Program-made: the position numbers and the translations under genes
Shown here: piece after piece, positions 7,264 through 14,283 of the stretch
Layout: each line of letters begins with the position of its first letter
Position numbering within the stretch: position 1 is the stretch's first letter
Notes under the pieces: generated by a model
The model's input: the letters and a program-made list of their open reading frames with translations, nothing else
Told to the model about the DNA's origin: nothing
Databases searched by the model: none
Source: Flavisolibacter sp.
Lineage (GTDB): Bacteria > Bacteroidota > Bacteroidia > Chitinophagales > Chitinophagaceae
Direction: 5' to 3'
Assembly (NCBI GenBank): GCA_017745135.1
Contig: JAGIAB010000032.1
Location: 1 to 15,265 of the forward strand
DNA length: 15,265 nt

Positions 7264-7356
7264 CTATTTTCTTTTTTTATGACGGTTCTTTCTCAATCTT
7301 TTTTTACGCTTGTGCGTCGCAATTTTATGACGCTTTCTTTTTTTACCACAAGGCAT
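7264..7356 (-). CDS. Very small basic ribosome-associated protein (AURKAIP1/COX24 domain, bS22/mS38-like)
   Basis: A 30-residue protein starting MPCGKKRKRHKIATHKRKKR and ending in KKRK, followed by TAG. About two thirds of the residues are Lys, Arg or His. The KRKRHKIATHKRKKRLRKNRHKKR pattern is that of the AURKAIP1/COX24 domain, found in mitochondrial ribosomal protein mS38 and in small bacterial ribosomal proteins such as mycobacterial bS22; short Bacteroidota versions begin MPCGKKRK. It most likely sits in the small ribosomal subunit near the decoding region (inference from family). The ATG at 7356-7354 lies 26 bases after the TPR-protein stop, so it is the last gene of the HU-TPR operon. 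Its size makes it easy to miss in automatic gene calling. Confidence 0.88.
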   Translation of the reverse strand: MPCGKKRKRHKIATHKRKKRLRKNRHKKRK

Positions 7357-7382
7357 ACTTCGTGAATGTTTTTATTTAATAA

Positions 7383-8228
7383 TTACTTTTTCAATTCGGC
7401 AATTCTCGTTTCTATATCTTGTTTTATATCCGCTCTGTTGATTAACGGTAAAAGCTTAGTATACCACTCGATCGCCTCTTTTTTGTTTCCTGTTTGCTCG
7501 GCTATTTCTGCAACGCGGAAAACAGCTTCAATATTATTAGGTTGTAAGGAAGCCACTTTTTTAAAATGCTCAACTGCTTTCTCTGTTTGATTCGACATCA
7601 AACTTGCCCTTCCCAAACTCAGCAGAGCATAAATATTATTAGGGTCTTTGGTTGTTACTTCCCTGATCATGGAAATTCCCTGCATTGGCATGGCAATTCC
7701 TCCATAGAGGTAAGTTTCTCCCAATCCAACCTTAGCTGAATCATTGTCAGGATTCAGTTTCAAAGAACGTTCAAACAAGTCCTTGGCCTGGAATGCTTCC
7801 CATTGTTTCAATTGAGAATCATTTTCTTCCACGAGCCTGTTCAAAAACAAACGGGCTGCAAATGTGAGGGATTTTTCTGAATTTTCCAACCTTGCTGCTT
7901 CTGCCGTATACCACGCAAAAGGGTTAAAATTTTTGGCCGTATCCCGCCAAAATGCAGCGAGTTGGTGATAAACGTGAAGTTGCTGGTCTTTAACATCGCC
8001 TCGCGAAATACTGTGCTCCAGAAAATTGATACGGGTAATTTGGTCGGCAGTTAAGTGTTCCTTTGCATGATACAACATGCTATCGGTAGAAAATTGAGAT
8101 TCAGTGGCCGCCACAATTTGCGGCTTTTTTATTTTCGGCGCACCAAAAAACTGTTTTTCAGAAGCGGCAAACAACGCTACCGTAATGAGTAAGGCAATTC
8201 CAAAAAAGATCCACTGATTCCTGTTCAT
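7383..8228 (-). CDS. Membrane-anchored tetratricopeptide repeat protein
   Basis: A 281-residue protein with one N-terminal hydrophobic segment (residues 6-22, no clear cleavage site), so it is probably anchored in the inner membrane with the rest in the periplasm. A helical stretch at 50-125 is followed by about four TPR units at roughly 130-163, 164-197, 198-231 and 232-265; the last two are clearest (AVEHFKKVASLQPNN, EAIEWYTKLLPL), with the usual small residue at position 8 and Pro-Asn ends. TPR repeats bind partner proteins; the partner is unknown. It sits 28 bases after the HU gene and 26 bases before the small ribosomal-type gene on the same strand, so the three are probably cotranscribed. 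The same HU-TPR neighbourhood is, to my knowledge, common in Bacteroidota. Confidence 0.88.
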   Translation of the reverse strand: MNRNQWIFFGIALLITVALFAASEKQFFGAPKIKKPQIVAATESQFSTDSMLYHAKEHLTADQITRINFLEHSISRGDVKDQQLHVYHQLAAFWRDTAKNFNPFAWYTAEAARLENSEKSLTFAARLFLNRLVEENDSQLKQWEAFQAKDLFERSLKLNPDNDSAKVGLGETYLYGGIAMPMQGISMIREVTTKDPNNIYALLSLGRASLMSNQTEKAVEHFKKVASLQPNNIEAVFRVAEIAEQTGNKKEAIEWYTKLLPLINRADIKQDIETRIAELKK

Positions 8229-8256
8229 GATATCCCTCTGATTGAAGGATGCAAAT

Positions 8257-8547
8257 TTACTGAACCAGGGTGATCTTTTTTACCTCGGCAATAAACTCTT
8301 TAGCAGGCTTGAATGCAGGAATGTGGTGTTCGGGAATATGAACCGCAACATTTTTCTTGATGTTTCTTCCAATTTTCGCAGCTCTTTTTTTAGTGATGAA
8401 GGAACCAAAGCCCCTGATATAAATGTTTTCACCTTTGGAAAGTGAATCTTTGATTTCTTTAAACATTTGTTCAAGCGTTACCAAAACATCAACTTTGGGA
8501 ATGCCTGTTTTTTCAGAAATCTGGTTGACTAAGTCTGCCTTTCTCAT
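8257..8547 (-). CDS. HU/IHF family DNA-binding protein
   Basis: A 96-residue histone-like DNA-bending protein. The N-terminal helical dimer domain (residues 1-40: RKADLVNQISEKTGIPKVDV) and the family core GFGSFITKKRAAK (46-58) are intact, followed by GRNIKKN and IPAFKPAKEF (76-85). The proline that intercalates into DNA in most HU proteins (GRNP) is Ile63 here; this GRNI-x-KN arm is usual for Bacteroidota HU/IHF-type subunits, so I do not read it as damage. The gene is the first of the HU-TPR-ribosomal-type operon and is divergent from mutY, with a strong-looking promoter at 8574-8602 within the 96-base spacer. Confidence 0.95.
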   Translation of the reverse strand: MRKADLVNQISEKTGIPKVDVLVTLEQMFKEIKDSLSKGENIYIRGFGSFITKKRAAKIGRNIKKNVAVHIPEHHIPAFKPAKEFIAEVKKITLVQ

Positions 8548-8573
8548 AGCGAAGTTTTTATGTTTTGAGAAAC

Positions 8574-8602
8574 AATATAGTACAAAATACAGTGATTGTC
8601 AA
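8574..8602 (-). promoter_or_regulatory. Promoter of the HU operon with sigma70-like -35 and -10
   Basis: On the minus strand TTGACA (8602-8597) and TATATT (8579-8574) are separated by exactly 17 bases. The start would fall near 8567, about 20 bases before the HU ATG at 8547. This is close to the classical sigma70 consensus, whereas Bacteroidota promoters usually show TTTG and TAnnTTTG; the -10 region TATATTGT is a partial match to the latter too. Confidence 0.6.
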
Positions 8603-8643
8603 CAGAATAGAAAATATTTTTTCGACCTAATTCTCACAGTGAA

Positions 8644-9597
8644 ATGAGTACAGGAAAGAAGTTTGTGCCGGTCCATAAAAATGGAAAATCAGAAGAACCA
8701 GGAGGGCTATTCGCAAAAAGGCTCTTGATTTGGAACAAGAATCAGAATACCCGCCAAATGCCGTGGAAGGGCGAAAAAGATCCGTATAAAATATGGTTGA
8801 GCGAGATCATTTTACAGCAAACAAGGGTAGAGCAGGGGCTCAAATATTATGAAAACTTTATCAGGACCTTTCCTGACGTTCATGCTCTTGCAAAGGCTCC
8901 TGCAGAAAAAGTTTTCAAGTTATGGGAAGGGTTAGGTTATTACTCCCGCTGCAGAAATCTAATTATAACAGCAAAATTTATTTCAAAGGATTTAAAGGGA
9001 AATTTTCCAAAAGACTTTGAATCCATCCTGCAATTAAAAGGTGTTGGGAATTATACAGCCTCAGCCATAGCATCATTTGCCTACAATTTACCTTACGCAG
9101 TTTTGGATGGGAATGTATTTCGCGTTCTTTCAAGAATTTTTGATATTGAAACCCCTATTGACTCAACAGAAGGCAAAAAAATATTTTCTACTTTAGCTCA
9201 AACAATTCTTCCACCAAAAAAAGCCGGCGAATACAACCAGGCCATTATGGATTTTGGCGCCGTTATCTGCAAACCTTATCCTGAATGTAAAATTTGCTTC
9301 TTCAGCGATCAGTGCAAAGCCTATCTAAAAGGCAAACAGGATTTGCTTCCTGTAAAAGAAAAAAAAATTAAAATCAGGGAACGCTGGCTGAATTATCTCA
9401 TCCTAAAAAATAAAGATCAGGTTCTCATCCACCAGCGTACTTCAAATGATATCTGGCAACAGTTGTTTGAATTTTTATTGATCGAAACAGAAAAAGCTTT
9501 CCCATCAGCTCATCCATTTTTCTTTTCTTCAAATAGAATTAAAACAAAAAGAAACCGTACCTGGTTTTTTATGGGTAAAAAACTCAGAACTAGATAA
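8644..9597 (+). CDS. mutY: A/G-specific adenine DNA glycosylase, C-terminal domain frameshifted
   Basis: MutY removes adenine mispaired with 8-oxoguanine. The catalytic domain is complete: Glu54 in WLSEIILQQTRV, the helix-hairpin-helix LKGVGNYTASAIA (131-143), Asp155 in VLDGNVFRVLSR, and the [4Fe-4S] cysteines 209, 215, 218 and 224. The first cluster spacing is C-x5-C, one residue shorter than the common C-x6-C. The MutY C-terminal (NUDIX-like) domain begins normally (LILKNKDQVLIHQR...IWQQLFEFLLIETEK), but after about residue 284 the frame turns into an unrelated Ser/Phe/Lys/Arg-rich tail and stops at 9597. The missing end is found in the next frame (see 9491-9649). The domain that reads 8-oxoG is therefore truncated. 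The start at 8644 leaves about 20 extra N-terminal residues before the conserved FAKRLLIW. It is divergent from the HU gene and precedes ssb-gldE-gldD. Confidence 0.9.
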   Translation: MSTGKKFVPVHKNGKSEEPGGLFAKRLLIWNKNQNTRQMPWKGEKDPYKIWLSEIILQQTRVEQGLKYYENFIRTFPDVHALAKAPAEKVFKLWEGLGYYSRCRNLIITAKFISKDLKGNFPKDFESILQLKGVGNYTASAIASFAYNLPYAVLDGNVFRVLSRIFDIETPIDSTEGKKIFSTLAQTILPPKKAGEYNQAIMDFGAVICKPYPECKICFFSDQCKAYLKGKQDLLPVKEKKIKIRERWLNYLILKNKDQVLIHQRTSNDIWQQLFEFLLIETEKAFPSAHPFFFSSNRIKTKRNRTWFFMGKKLRTR

Positions 9598-9649
9598 ATA
9601 CGCCTTCCCAAAGTCCTTGCAAGAGTTCGTCACATCTCACTTAAAATGA
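9491..9649 (+). pseudogene. mutY: Out-of-frame remainder of the mutY C-terminal domain
   Basis: In the +1 frame relative to mutY, bases 9491-9649 encode KKLSHQLIHFSFLQIEL, then a short linker, then ELDKYAFPKSLQEFVTSHLK and TGA at 9647-9649. The LSHQ..H block and the final YAFPK motif are what Bacteroidota MutY proteins have at their end. It has no start codon of its own, so it is the detached 3' end of mutY rather than a separate gene. One added base in the A run at 9491-9495 would rejoin it to mutY, but about 25-30 residues normally found between LIETE and LSHQ would still be missing. Confidence 0.85.
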
Positions 9650-9745
9650 TTTTTGCTCAACTTGCTGGCAGAAAATTTGATTAATCTTTTTAAATTTATA
9701 AGAGGAATCATCGGCGATTTTTAAACAAGATAAAATCAGAATCGT

Positions 9746-10183
9746 ATGAGAGGAGTAAACAGGGTAATGCTCATTGGCAATTTGGGAAAAGATCCGGATG
9801 TGCAGTTTTTAGAAGGAAATATTGGCGTAGCTAAATTTCCACTGGCAACAACGGAAACTTTCAAAGACAGATCAGGTAAATTGATCTCGCAAACCGAATG
9901 GCACACAGTAGTGCTTTGGCGGGGACTTGCCGAACTGGCGCAAAAATATTTGCATAAAGGCAGCCTCGTTTATATCGAAGGAAGGCTGAGGACCAGAAGC
10001 TGGGAGGATAAAGAAGGCAACCGCAAATTTGCTACGGAGGTGGTTGGCGATAACCTCATCATGTTGGATAAACGTACAGATGGTGGTAGCGCTTCGAGCT
10101 TGCATACTGATTCGGGAATGGAAGATTTCGGAAGCAGTCCTGATACCTCTTTAGGAGATACTACTACAGACATGGAATATTAA
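9746..10183 (+). CDS. ssb: Single-stranded DNA-binding protein
   Basis: A 145-residue SSB. The OB fold covers residues 1-108: MRGVNRVMLIGNLGKDPDVQ start, aromatic ssDNA contacts around EWHTVVLWRGLAELAQKYL (51-69), and GSLVYIEGRLRTRSWEDKEGNRK (72-94). A short Ser/Asp/Gly-rich tail follows. The tail ends DMEY instead of the acidic D-D-[LI]-P-F tip that recruits repair and replication partners in most bacterial SSBs; the other two frames at this point do not supply such a tip. It follows mutY and precedes gldE, an order known in Bacteroidota. A terminator-like hairpin follows at 10213-10235. Given the tip, a second, canonical SSB elsewhere in the genome is possible (inference). Confidence 0.95.
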   Translation: MRGVNRVMLIGNLGKDPDVQFLEGNIGVAKFPLATTETFKDRSGKLISQTEWHTVVLWRGLAELAQKYLHKGSLVYIEGRLRTRSWEDKEGNRKFATEVVGDNLIMLDKRTDGGSASSLHTDSGMEDFGSSPDTSLGDTTTDMEY

Positions 10184-10212
10184 TACATAAAGGGTTATTT
10201 TTACAACATACC

Positions 10213-10235
10213 GGCAGGCCTTATGCCTGCCTTTT
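10213..10235 (+). terminator. Intrinsic terminator between ssb and gldE
   Basis: GGCAGGC (10213-10219) and GCCTGCC (10225-10231) form a perfect GC-rich 7-bp stem with a 5-base loop, followed by TTTT (10232-10235). It lies 29 bases after the ssb stop and only 28 bases before the gldE ATG. The U tract is short, so partial read-through is plausible. Confidence 0.75.
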
Positions 10236-10263
10236 CATTAGTTTCGGTCACCAAAAGCATTGA

Positions 10264-11613
10264 ATGGATCCGTCGATCATACATTTTTTACACACACCGC
10301 TTTATTTTTTTCTCGCAGTGAATCCGCAGAGTACTGTTTTTTTAGTGGTGTTTCTTTTCATTTTGCTGCTCTTAAGTTTTGTTACTTCTGGTGCAGAAGT
10401 GGCTTTGTTTTCTTTACAGAGTAAAGATGTCAACGTGCTCAAAACAAAACAACACGCTGCTGCAAGAAGGATTACCACTTTGCTTGAAGAGCGAAAAGCA
10501 GTTTACACTTCTTTGTTAATTGCAGGAGGTGTCTTTAATATCAGCATTATCATCCTTGCTAATTTTTTGCTTTCCTCTGTTTTAAATTTTGGAACCGTAA
10601 ATGTCTTTATCCCGCTGGATATTGATATGCTCATAAAAATTGTAGCCATTGCTTTCATTCTTGTTTTTATTGGTAAGATGTTACCCAAAGTGTGGGCTGC
10701 TCAAAATACCTTGCGTTTTGCTTACAGTGTTTCTTCCGTTGTTGAAGCCTTGCATTTGCTTTTAAGAAGAATCAGTTTGAAAATGGTGGCCATTGCAGAC
10801 CAGATCAGTGAAACCAGCGGTGCTAATGAATCGGAAGCCACCAGCATGAGAGAACTGGACGATGCCATTGAAGTAAATGATCAGACAACTTCTATCGAGG
10901 AAAAAAATATTTTAAAAGGGATTGTGAAGTTCAGTAACATCACCGTTAAGCAGATCATGAAATTCAGGTTGGATGTAAATGGAATTGATTATGATACTTC
11001 CTTTCCGGATGTGATAAAAAAAGTAGAAGAATTGCATTATTCCCGCCTGCCCATTTACAGGGGAAGTTTAGATGATACAGTCGGCGTGCTGAATACAAAG
11101 GATTTACTTCAGCACATTGATAAAAACGATTTTGACTGGCATGGTTTGATACGGCCAACTTTATTTGTTCCTGAGTCAAAATTGATCAGTGATTTATTGA
11201 AAGAATTTCAAACCAAGCGAATTCATTTTGCGATAGTGGTAGATGAATTTGGAGGCACCAGCGGAATTGTAACCATGGAAGACATCATTGAAGAAATTGT
11301 TGGCGATATCAAAGATGAATTTGACGAAGAGGAAAGTGCTGTTCGTAAAATAGATGACAAGACTTATATAGTAGATGCAAAAATTATGTTGTATGATCTT
11401 TGTCGTGCAATGCGACTGCCCATCGATACGTTTGATGCGGTAAAAGGCGAGAGCGATTCTTTAGGCGGATTGGTGCTTGAATTGGCCGGGGAGTTTCCGT
11501 CGGTAAATGAAACAGTGAATACGGGAGATTTTGATTTTACAGTTCTGGAAATAGAAAAGAACCGCATTAAAACCGTAAAGATTTTTATCAACTACAACGA
11601 AAATGAATCGTAA
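10264..11613 (+). CDS. gldE: Gliding motility-associated protein GldE (CNNM/CorC-like transporter family)
   Basis: A 449-residue inner membrane protein of the CNNM (DUF21)-CBS-CorC_HlyC architecture. A DUF21-type membrane domain covers residues about 20-170 (hydrophobic segments near 24-41, 80-104, 122-138), with FVTSGAEVALFSLQSKD (39-55). Two CBS domains lie at about 225-345 (including RLPIYRGSLDDTVGVLNTKDLL and the VDEFGGTSGIVTMEDIIEEIVGDI block at 326-349), and the CorC/HlyC C-terminal domain at 360-445. The usual GE-x-x-PK motif of the membrane domain is GKMLPK (137-142) here, and the Asn-rich GNN-x-x-N segment reads AGGVFN (87-92). In Flavobacterium, GldE helps gliding together with GldD, and its role in ion transport is unproven. 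It overlaps gldD by 11 bases. The start MDPS is like other GldE proteins. Confidence 0.93.
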   Translation: MDPSIIHFLHTPLYFFLAVNPQSTVFLVVFLFILLLLSFVTSGAEVALFSLQSKDVNVLKTKQHAAARRITTLLEERKAVYTSLLIAGGVFNISIIILANFLLSSVLNFGTVNVFIPLDIDMLIKIVAIAFILVFIGKMLPKVWAAQNTLRFAYSVSSVVEALHLLLRRISLKMVAIADQISETSGANESEATSMRELDDAIEVNDQTTSIEEKNILKGIVKFSNITVKQIMKFRLDVNGIDYDTSFPDVIKKVEELHYSRLPIYRGSLDDTVGVLNTKDLLQHIDKNDFDWHGLIRPTLFVPESKLISDLLKEFQTKRIHFAIVVDEFGGTSGIVTMEDIIEEIVGDIKDEFDEEESAVRKIDDKTYIVDAKIMLYDLCRAMRLPIDTFDAVKGESDSLGGLVLELAGEFPSVNETVNTGDFDFTVLEIEKNRIKTVKIFINYNENES

Positions 11614-12193
11614 AATATTTTTTGCTTTCGCAGCTATTGCATTCATCACCATATCCTGTAATAGCGAGTACACACCAAAACCCCGCGGCTATTTCAAAAT
11701 TGATCTTCCCAAAAAAGAATACAGGATTTTTGATCAGCCGGGATATCCGTACACGTTTGAATATCCAGTTTATGGAACGGTTATCAAAGATTCTCTTTTC
11801 TTTGATCAACATCCTGAAAACCCTTATTGGATTAATATTGACTTTCCCCGGTTCAGTGGGAGAATGCATCTTTCCTATAAAGAGATCGGGAAAAATAATT
11901 TTGATTCGCTGGTGAATGATGCCTTCACCATGTCCTATAAACAACACACCTATAAAGCGTCTGCCATTCAGAGAGAACCATTTACTTCACCTAACGGATC
12001 AAGCGGGGTTTATTTTACATTAAAAGGAAATGCAGCTACGGGTAACCAGTTTTTTATTTCAGATTCCACAAGGCATTTTTTGAGAGGAGCCTTGTATTTT
12101 GCTGCAACACCCAACTCAGATTCACTGCAACCAGTCAATGATTTTTTAAAGAAAGATCTCTGGCATCTCATCAATACTTTGAAGTGGAGATAG
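11603..12193 (+). CDS. gldD: Gliding motility lipoprotein GldD
   Basis: A 196-residue lipoprotein. The signal peptide (residues 1-18) ends in the lipobox ITISC with Cys19 as lipidation site. The mature part begins NSEYTPKPRGYFKIDLPKKEY, a hallmark of GldD, and continues with FEYPVYG and PYWINIDFPRFSGRMHLSYK. GldD is needed for gliding and for the linked type IX secretion in Flavobacterium johnsoniae, probably at the cell envelope; its biochemical role is unknown. Its ATG lies inside the end of gldE (11-base overlap, different frame), so translation of the two is probably coupled. In non-gliding members of the phylum the same pair is kept, so motility itself cannot be concluded from this pair. 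Confidence 0.95.
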   Translation: MNRKIFFAFAAIAFITISCNSEYTPKPRGYFKIDLPKKEYRIFDQPGYPYTFEYPVYGTVIKDSLFFDQHPENPYWINIDFPRFSGRMHLSYKEIGKNNFDSLVNDAFTMSYKQHTYKASAIQREPFTSPNGSSGVYFTLKGNAATGNQFFISDSTRHFLRGALYFAATPNSDSLQPVNDFLKKDLWHLINTLKWR

Positions 12194-12268
12194 CGATTTA
12201 ATGCTGACGATCGAGTTTGGATTACATGAATTGTTTGTTAACCTTATCGATCCGCAGGTGCCCTTTCC

Positions 12269-12276
12269 TAAATTTG
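12269..12276 (+). promoter_or_regulatory. TAnnTTTG element upstream of the DUF3109 gene
   Basis: TAAATTTG fully matches the -7 element of Bacteroidota promoters and lies 37 bases before the start codon at 12314. I find no good TTTG element at the usual distance upstream, so the call is weak. The 120-base spacer after gldD shows no clear terminator. Confidence 0.3.
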
Positions 12277-12313
12277 CAGCCTGTTTCCTAATTAATCCTG
12301 CTAATTTGCGCTT

Positions 12314-12904
12314 ATGATTGCAATTGATAATGTATTGATCAGTGATGATGTGATTGAGGCAAAATTTGTTTGCGACCTTCATAAATGTAAAGGTGGCTGT
12401 TGCGAAGATGGTGATGCCGGCGCTCCGCTCGAAAAGGAAGAGAAAAAAATCCTCGATGAAAATTTCGACGTTATTAAGCCTTACCTTACAAAAGAAGGTT
12501 TGAGAGAAATTGAACAGCAGGGAAAATATTTATACGACAGGGAATTTGGCTGGGTAACACCAACAGTTGGTGGAAAAATTTGCGCCTACGGCTTTCGTGA
12601 TGCGCATGGGATCATTAAATGTGGAATTGAACAGGCGTATTATGATGGTAAGCTTCAATGGAAAAAACCCATAAGTTGTCATCTTTATCCAATCAAAATC
12701 TCCAAAAACAAAACCTACACAAACGTCAACTACGAACCCCGCGATGTGCTTTGCAAACCTGCCTGTACTTTAGGAAAAAAATTAAAATTACCCGTTTACC
12801 AGTTTTTGAAAGAAGCAATCGTTCGTAAGTTTGGAAACGAATTTTACAATACACTACATCAAATAGGTATAGAACATTTTGAAGCAAAAAAATCCGGGAA
12901 ATAA
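12314..12904 (+). CDS. DUF3109 family cysteine-rich protein
   Basis: A 196-residue cytoplasmic protein of unknown function, matching the DUF3109 family of Bacteroidota. Nine cysteines are arranged in conserved blocks: Cys20-x4-Cys25-x3-Cys29-Cys30 (VCDLHKCKGGCCEDGDAGAP), Cys90 (GGKICAYG), Cys103, Cys122 (ISCHLYPI), and Cys147 and Cys151 (VLCKPACTLG). The C-x4-C-x3-CC plus SCHLYP layout resembles the YkgJ-type zinc- or iron-chelating proteins, so a metal site is likely (inference). No signal peptide or membrane segment is visible. The stop codon overlaps the lutB start by one base (TAATG), which points to translational coupling with an iron-sulfur protein. Confidence 0.88.
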   Translation: MIAIDNVLISDDVIEAKFVCDLHKCKGGCCEDGDAGAPLEKEEKKILDENFDVIKPYLTKEGLREIEQQGKYLYDREFGWVTPTVGGKICAYGFRDAHGIIKCGIEQAYYDGKLQWKKPISCHLYPIKISKNKTYTNVNYEPRDVLCKPACTLGKKLKLPVYQFLKEAIVRKFGNEFYNTLHQIGIEHFEAKKSGK

Positions 12905-14283
12905 TGTCTGAACATTCATCCACTTTCATGGCTAAGGCCGAAATAAAGGCTTCAGACAGGGAGCATCGCAACAAGATCAACTTCAACATCTCCAAATACG
13001 ATGCTGTTGTACCGGTAGGCAAGCAGCAGTTCACCGATGTTCATCTGGCAAGAGAAAAAGCAAAGAACATAAAGTGGAAAGCCATCGAAACTTTGGATAA
13101 GCAACTCGAAACCTTTGAGGCCAACATTACCAAGCGGGGCGCCAAAGTTATCTGGGCTGAAAACGCTGAGCAGGCTTTGGAAGAAATTTTGAAAATCTGC
13201 CAGGCCAAAAATTGCCGCACCATTGTGAAAAGCAAAAGCATGGTGACCGAAGAAATTCATCTCAACAAATTTTTGGAGAAGCATAATATTGAAAGTGTTG
13301 AAACGGATCTTGGTGAATACATTCAGCAGTTGGATGAAGAGCCGCCTTACCACATTGTTACGCCTGCAATGCACAAAAGCAAGGAAGACGTAGCAAAACT
13401 TTTCGCGGATAAATTAGGAACATCTCCAACGCTTACTGCCAATCAACTTACACTTGTTGCACGAGAAAAGCTTCGCGAAAAATACAGGCAGGCCGAAATT
13501 GGAATTACCGGCGCCAATTTTATTATTTCTGATATTGGTGGAATTGCACTTACTGAAAATGAAGGCAACGGCAGATTGAGTTGTGCCTGGCCCAAAACGC
13601 ATATTGTCATCACAGGAATTGAAAAGGTCATTCCTTCAATGACAGATTTGGCTTTGTTCTGGCCCTTGCTGGCTACGTATGGAACAGGACAAAAACTAAC
13701 GGTGTACAGTTCTATCATTACTGGTCCAAGACAAGTGAATGAAAGTGACGGACCGGAAGACATGTATGTGATTTTGCTGGATAATGGCCGCACCAATATT
13801 ATTGCCAATGAAAAATTAAGAGAGTCGTTATACTGTATTCGTTGCGGCGCTTGTTTGAATGCCTGTCCTGTTTATAAAAATATTGGTGGTCATGCTTATG
13901 AGGCTACCTACAGTGGTCCCATAGGTTCGGTAATTACACCACAGTTAAGAGAAATGGGAGAGTGGAAGCATTTGAGTTATGCGTCTTCATTGTGTGGTAA
14001 TTGCACCGAAGTTTGTGCTGTAAAAATTAATCTTCATGAATTGTTGTTGGAAAATCGGCATGAATCGGTTGATGAAGGCAATGCAGCATTTGCAGAGAAA
14101 ATGGCCTGGAAGGCCTGGAAGCAGGCAATGCTTCACAGGAGTTTTATGAATATGGGTTCAGGAAGTATGAAAAGCTGGATGATCAATACTTTCATGAAAG
14201 ATTGGAAGAATCGCCGCAGCCCACTGCAATTCCCGAAAAAAACATTTCATCAATTGTGGAAAGAAAGAAATAAAGGCACATGA
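12904..14283 (+). CDS. lutB: LutB/LldF-type iron-sulfur protein (lactate utilization protein B family)
   Basis: A 459-residue cytoplasmic iron-sulfur protein. The LUD domain covers about residues 60-300, including KSKSMVTEEIHLNKFLE (109-125) and the glycine-rich GITGANFIISDIGGIALTEN (200-219). Ferredoxin-type cluster ligands follow: Cys311-x2-Cys314-x2-Cys317-x3-Cys321-Pro and Cys364-x2-Cys367-x3-Cys371. The tail (400-459) is basic and Trp-rich, as in LutB. In Bacillus LutABC oxidises L-lactate to pyruvate; LutB carries electrons. No lutA or lutC is next to it here: upstream is the DUF3109 gene, downstream a polysaccharide deacetylase gene, so lactate use is not secured by context. The ATG at 12904 overlaps the previous stop; a second in-frame ATG (Met9, FMAKAEIK) could be the real start. 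Confidence 0.9.
   Translation: MSEHSSTFMAKAEIKASDREHRNKINFNISKYDAVVPVGKQQFTDVHLAREKAKNIKWKAIETLDKQLETFEANITKRGAKVIWAENAEQALEEILKICQAKNCRTIVKSKSMVTEEIHLNKFLEKHNIESVETDLGEYIQQLDEEPPYHIVTPAMHKSKEDVAKLFADKLGTSPTLTANQLTLVAREKLREKYRQAEIGITGANFIISDIGGIALTENEGNGRLSCAWPKTHIVITGIEKVIPSMTDLALFWPLLATYGTGQKLTVYSSIITGPRQVNESDGPEDMYVILLDNGRTNIIANEKLRESLYCIRCGACLNACPVYKNIGGHAYEATYSGPIGSVITPQLREMGEWKHLSYASSLCGNCTEVCAVKINLHELLLENRHESVDEGNAAFAEKMAWKAWKQAMLHRSFMNMGSGSMKSWMINTFMKDWKNRRSPLQFPKKTFHQLWKERNKGT

Noticed and set aside
8437..8451. HU arm with Ile instead of the DNA-intercalating Pro (GRNI in place of GRNP)
   Set aside because: This is the normal form in many Bacteroidota HU/IHF-type proteins, so it is not a lesion.
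13443..13808. Minus-strand frame of 121 codons inside lutB
   Set aside because: It is antisense to the conserved LUD domain; the open frame follows from codon bias of the real gene.
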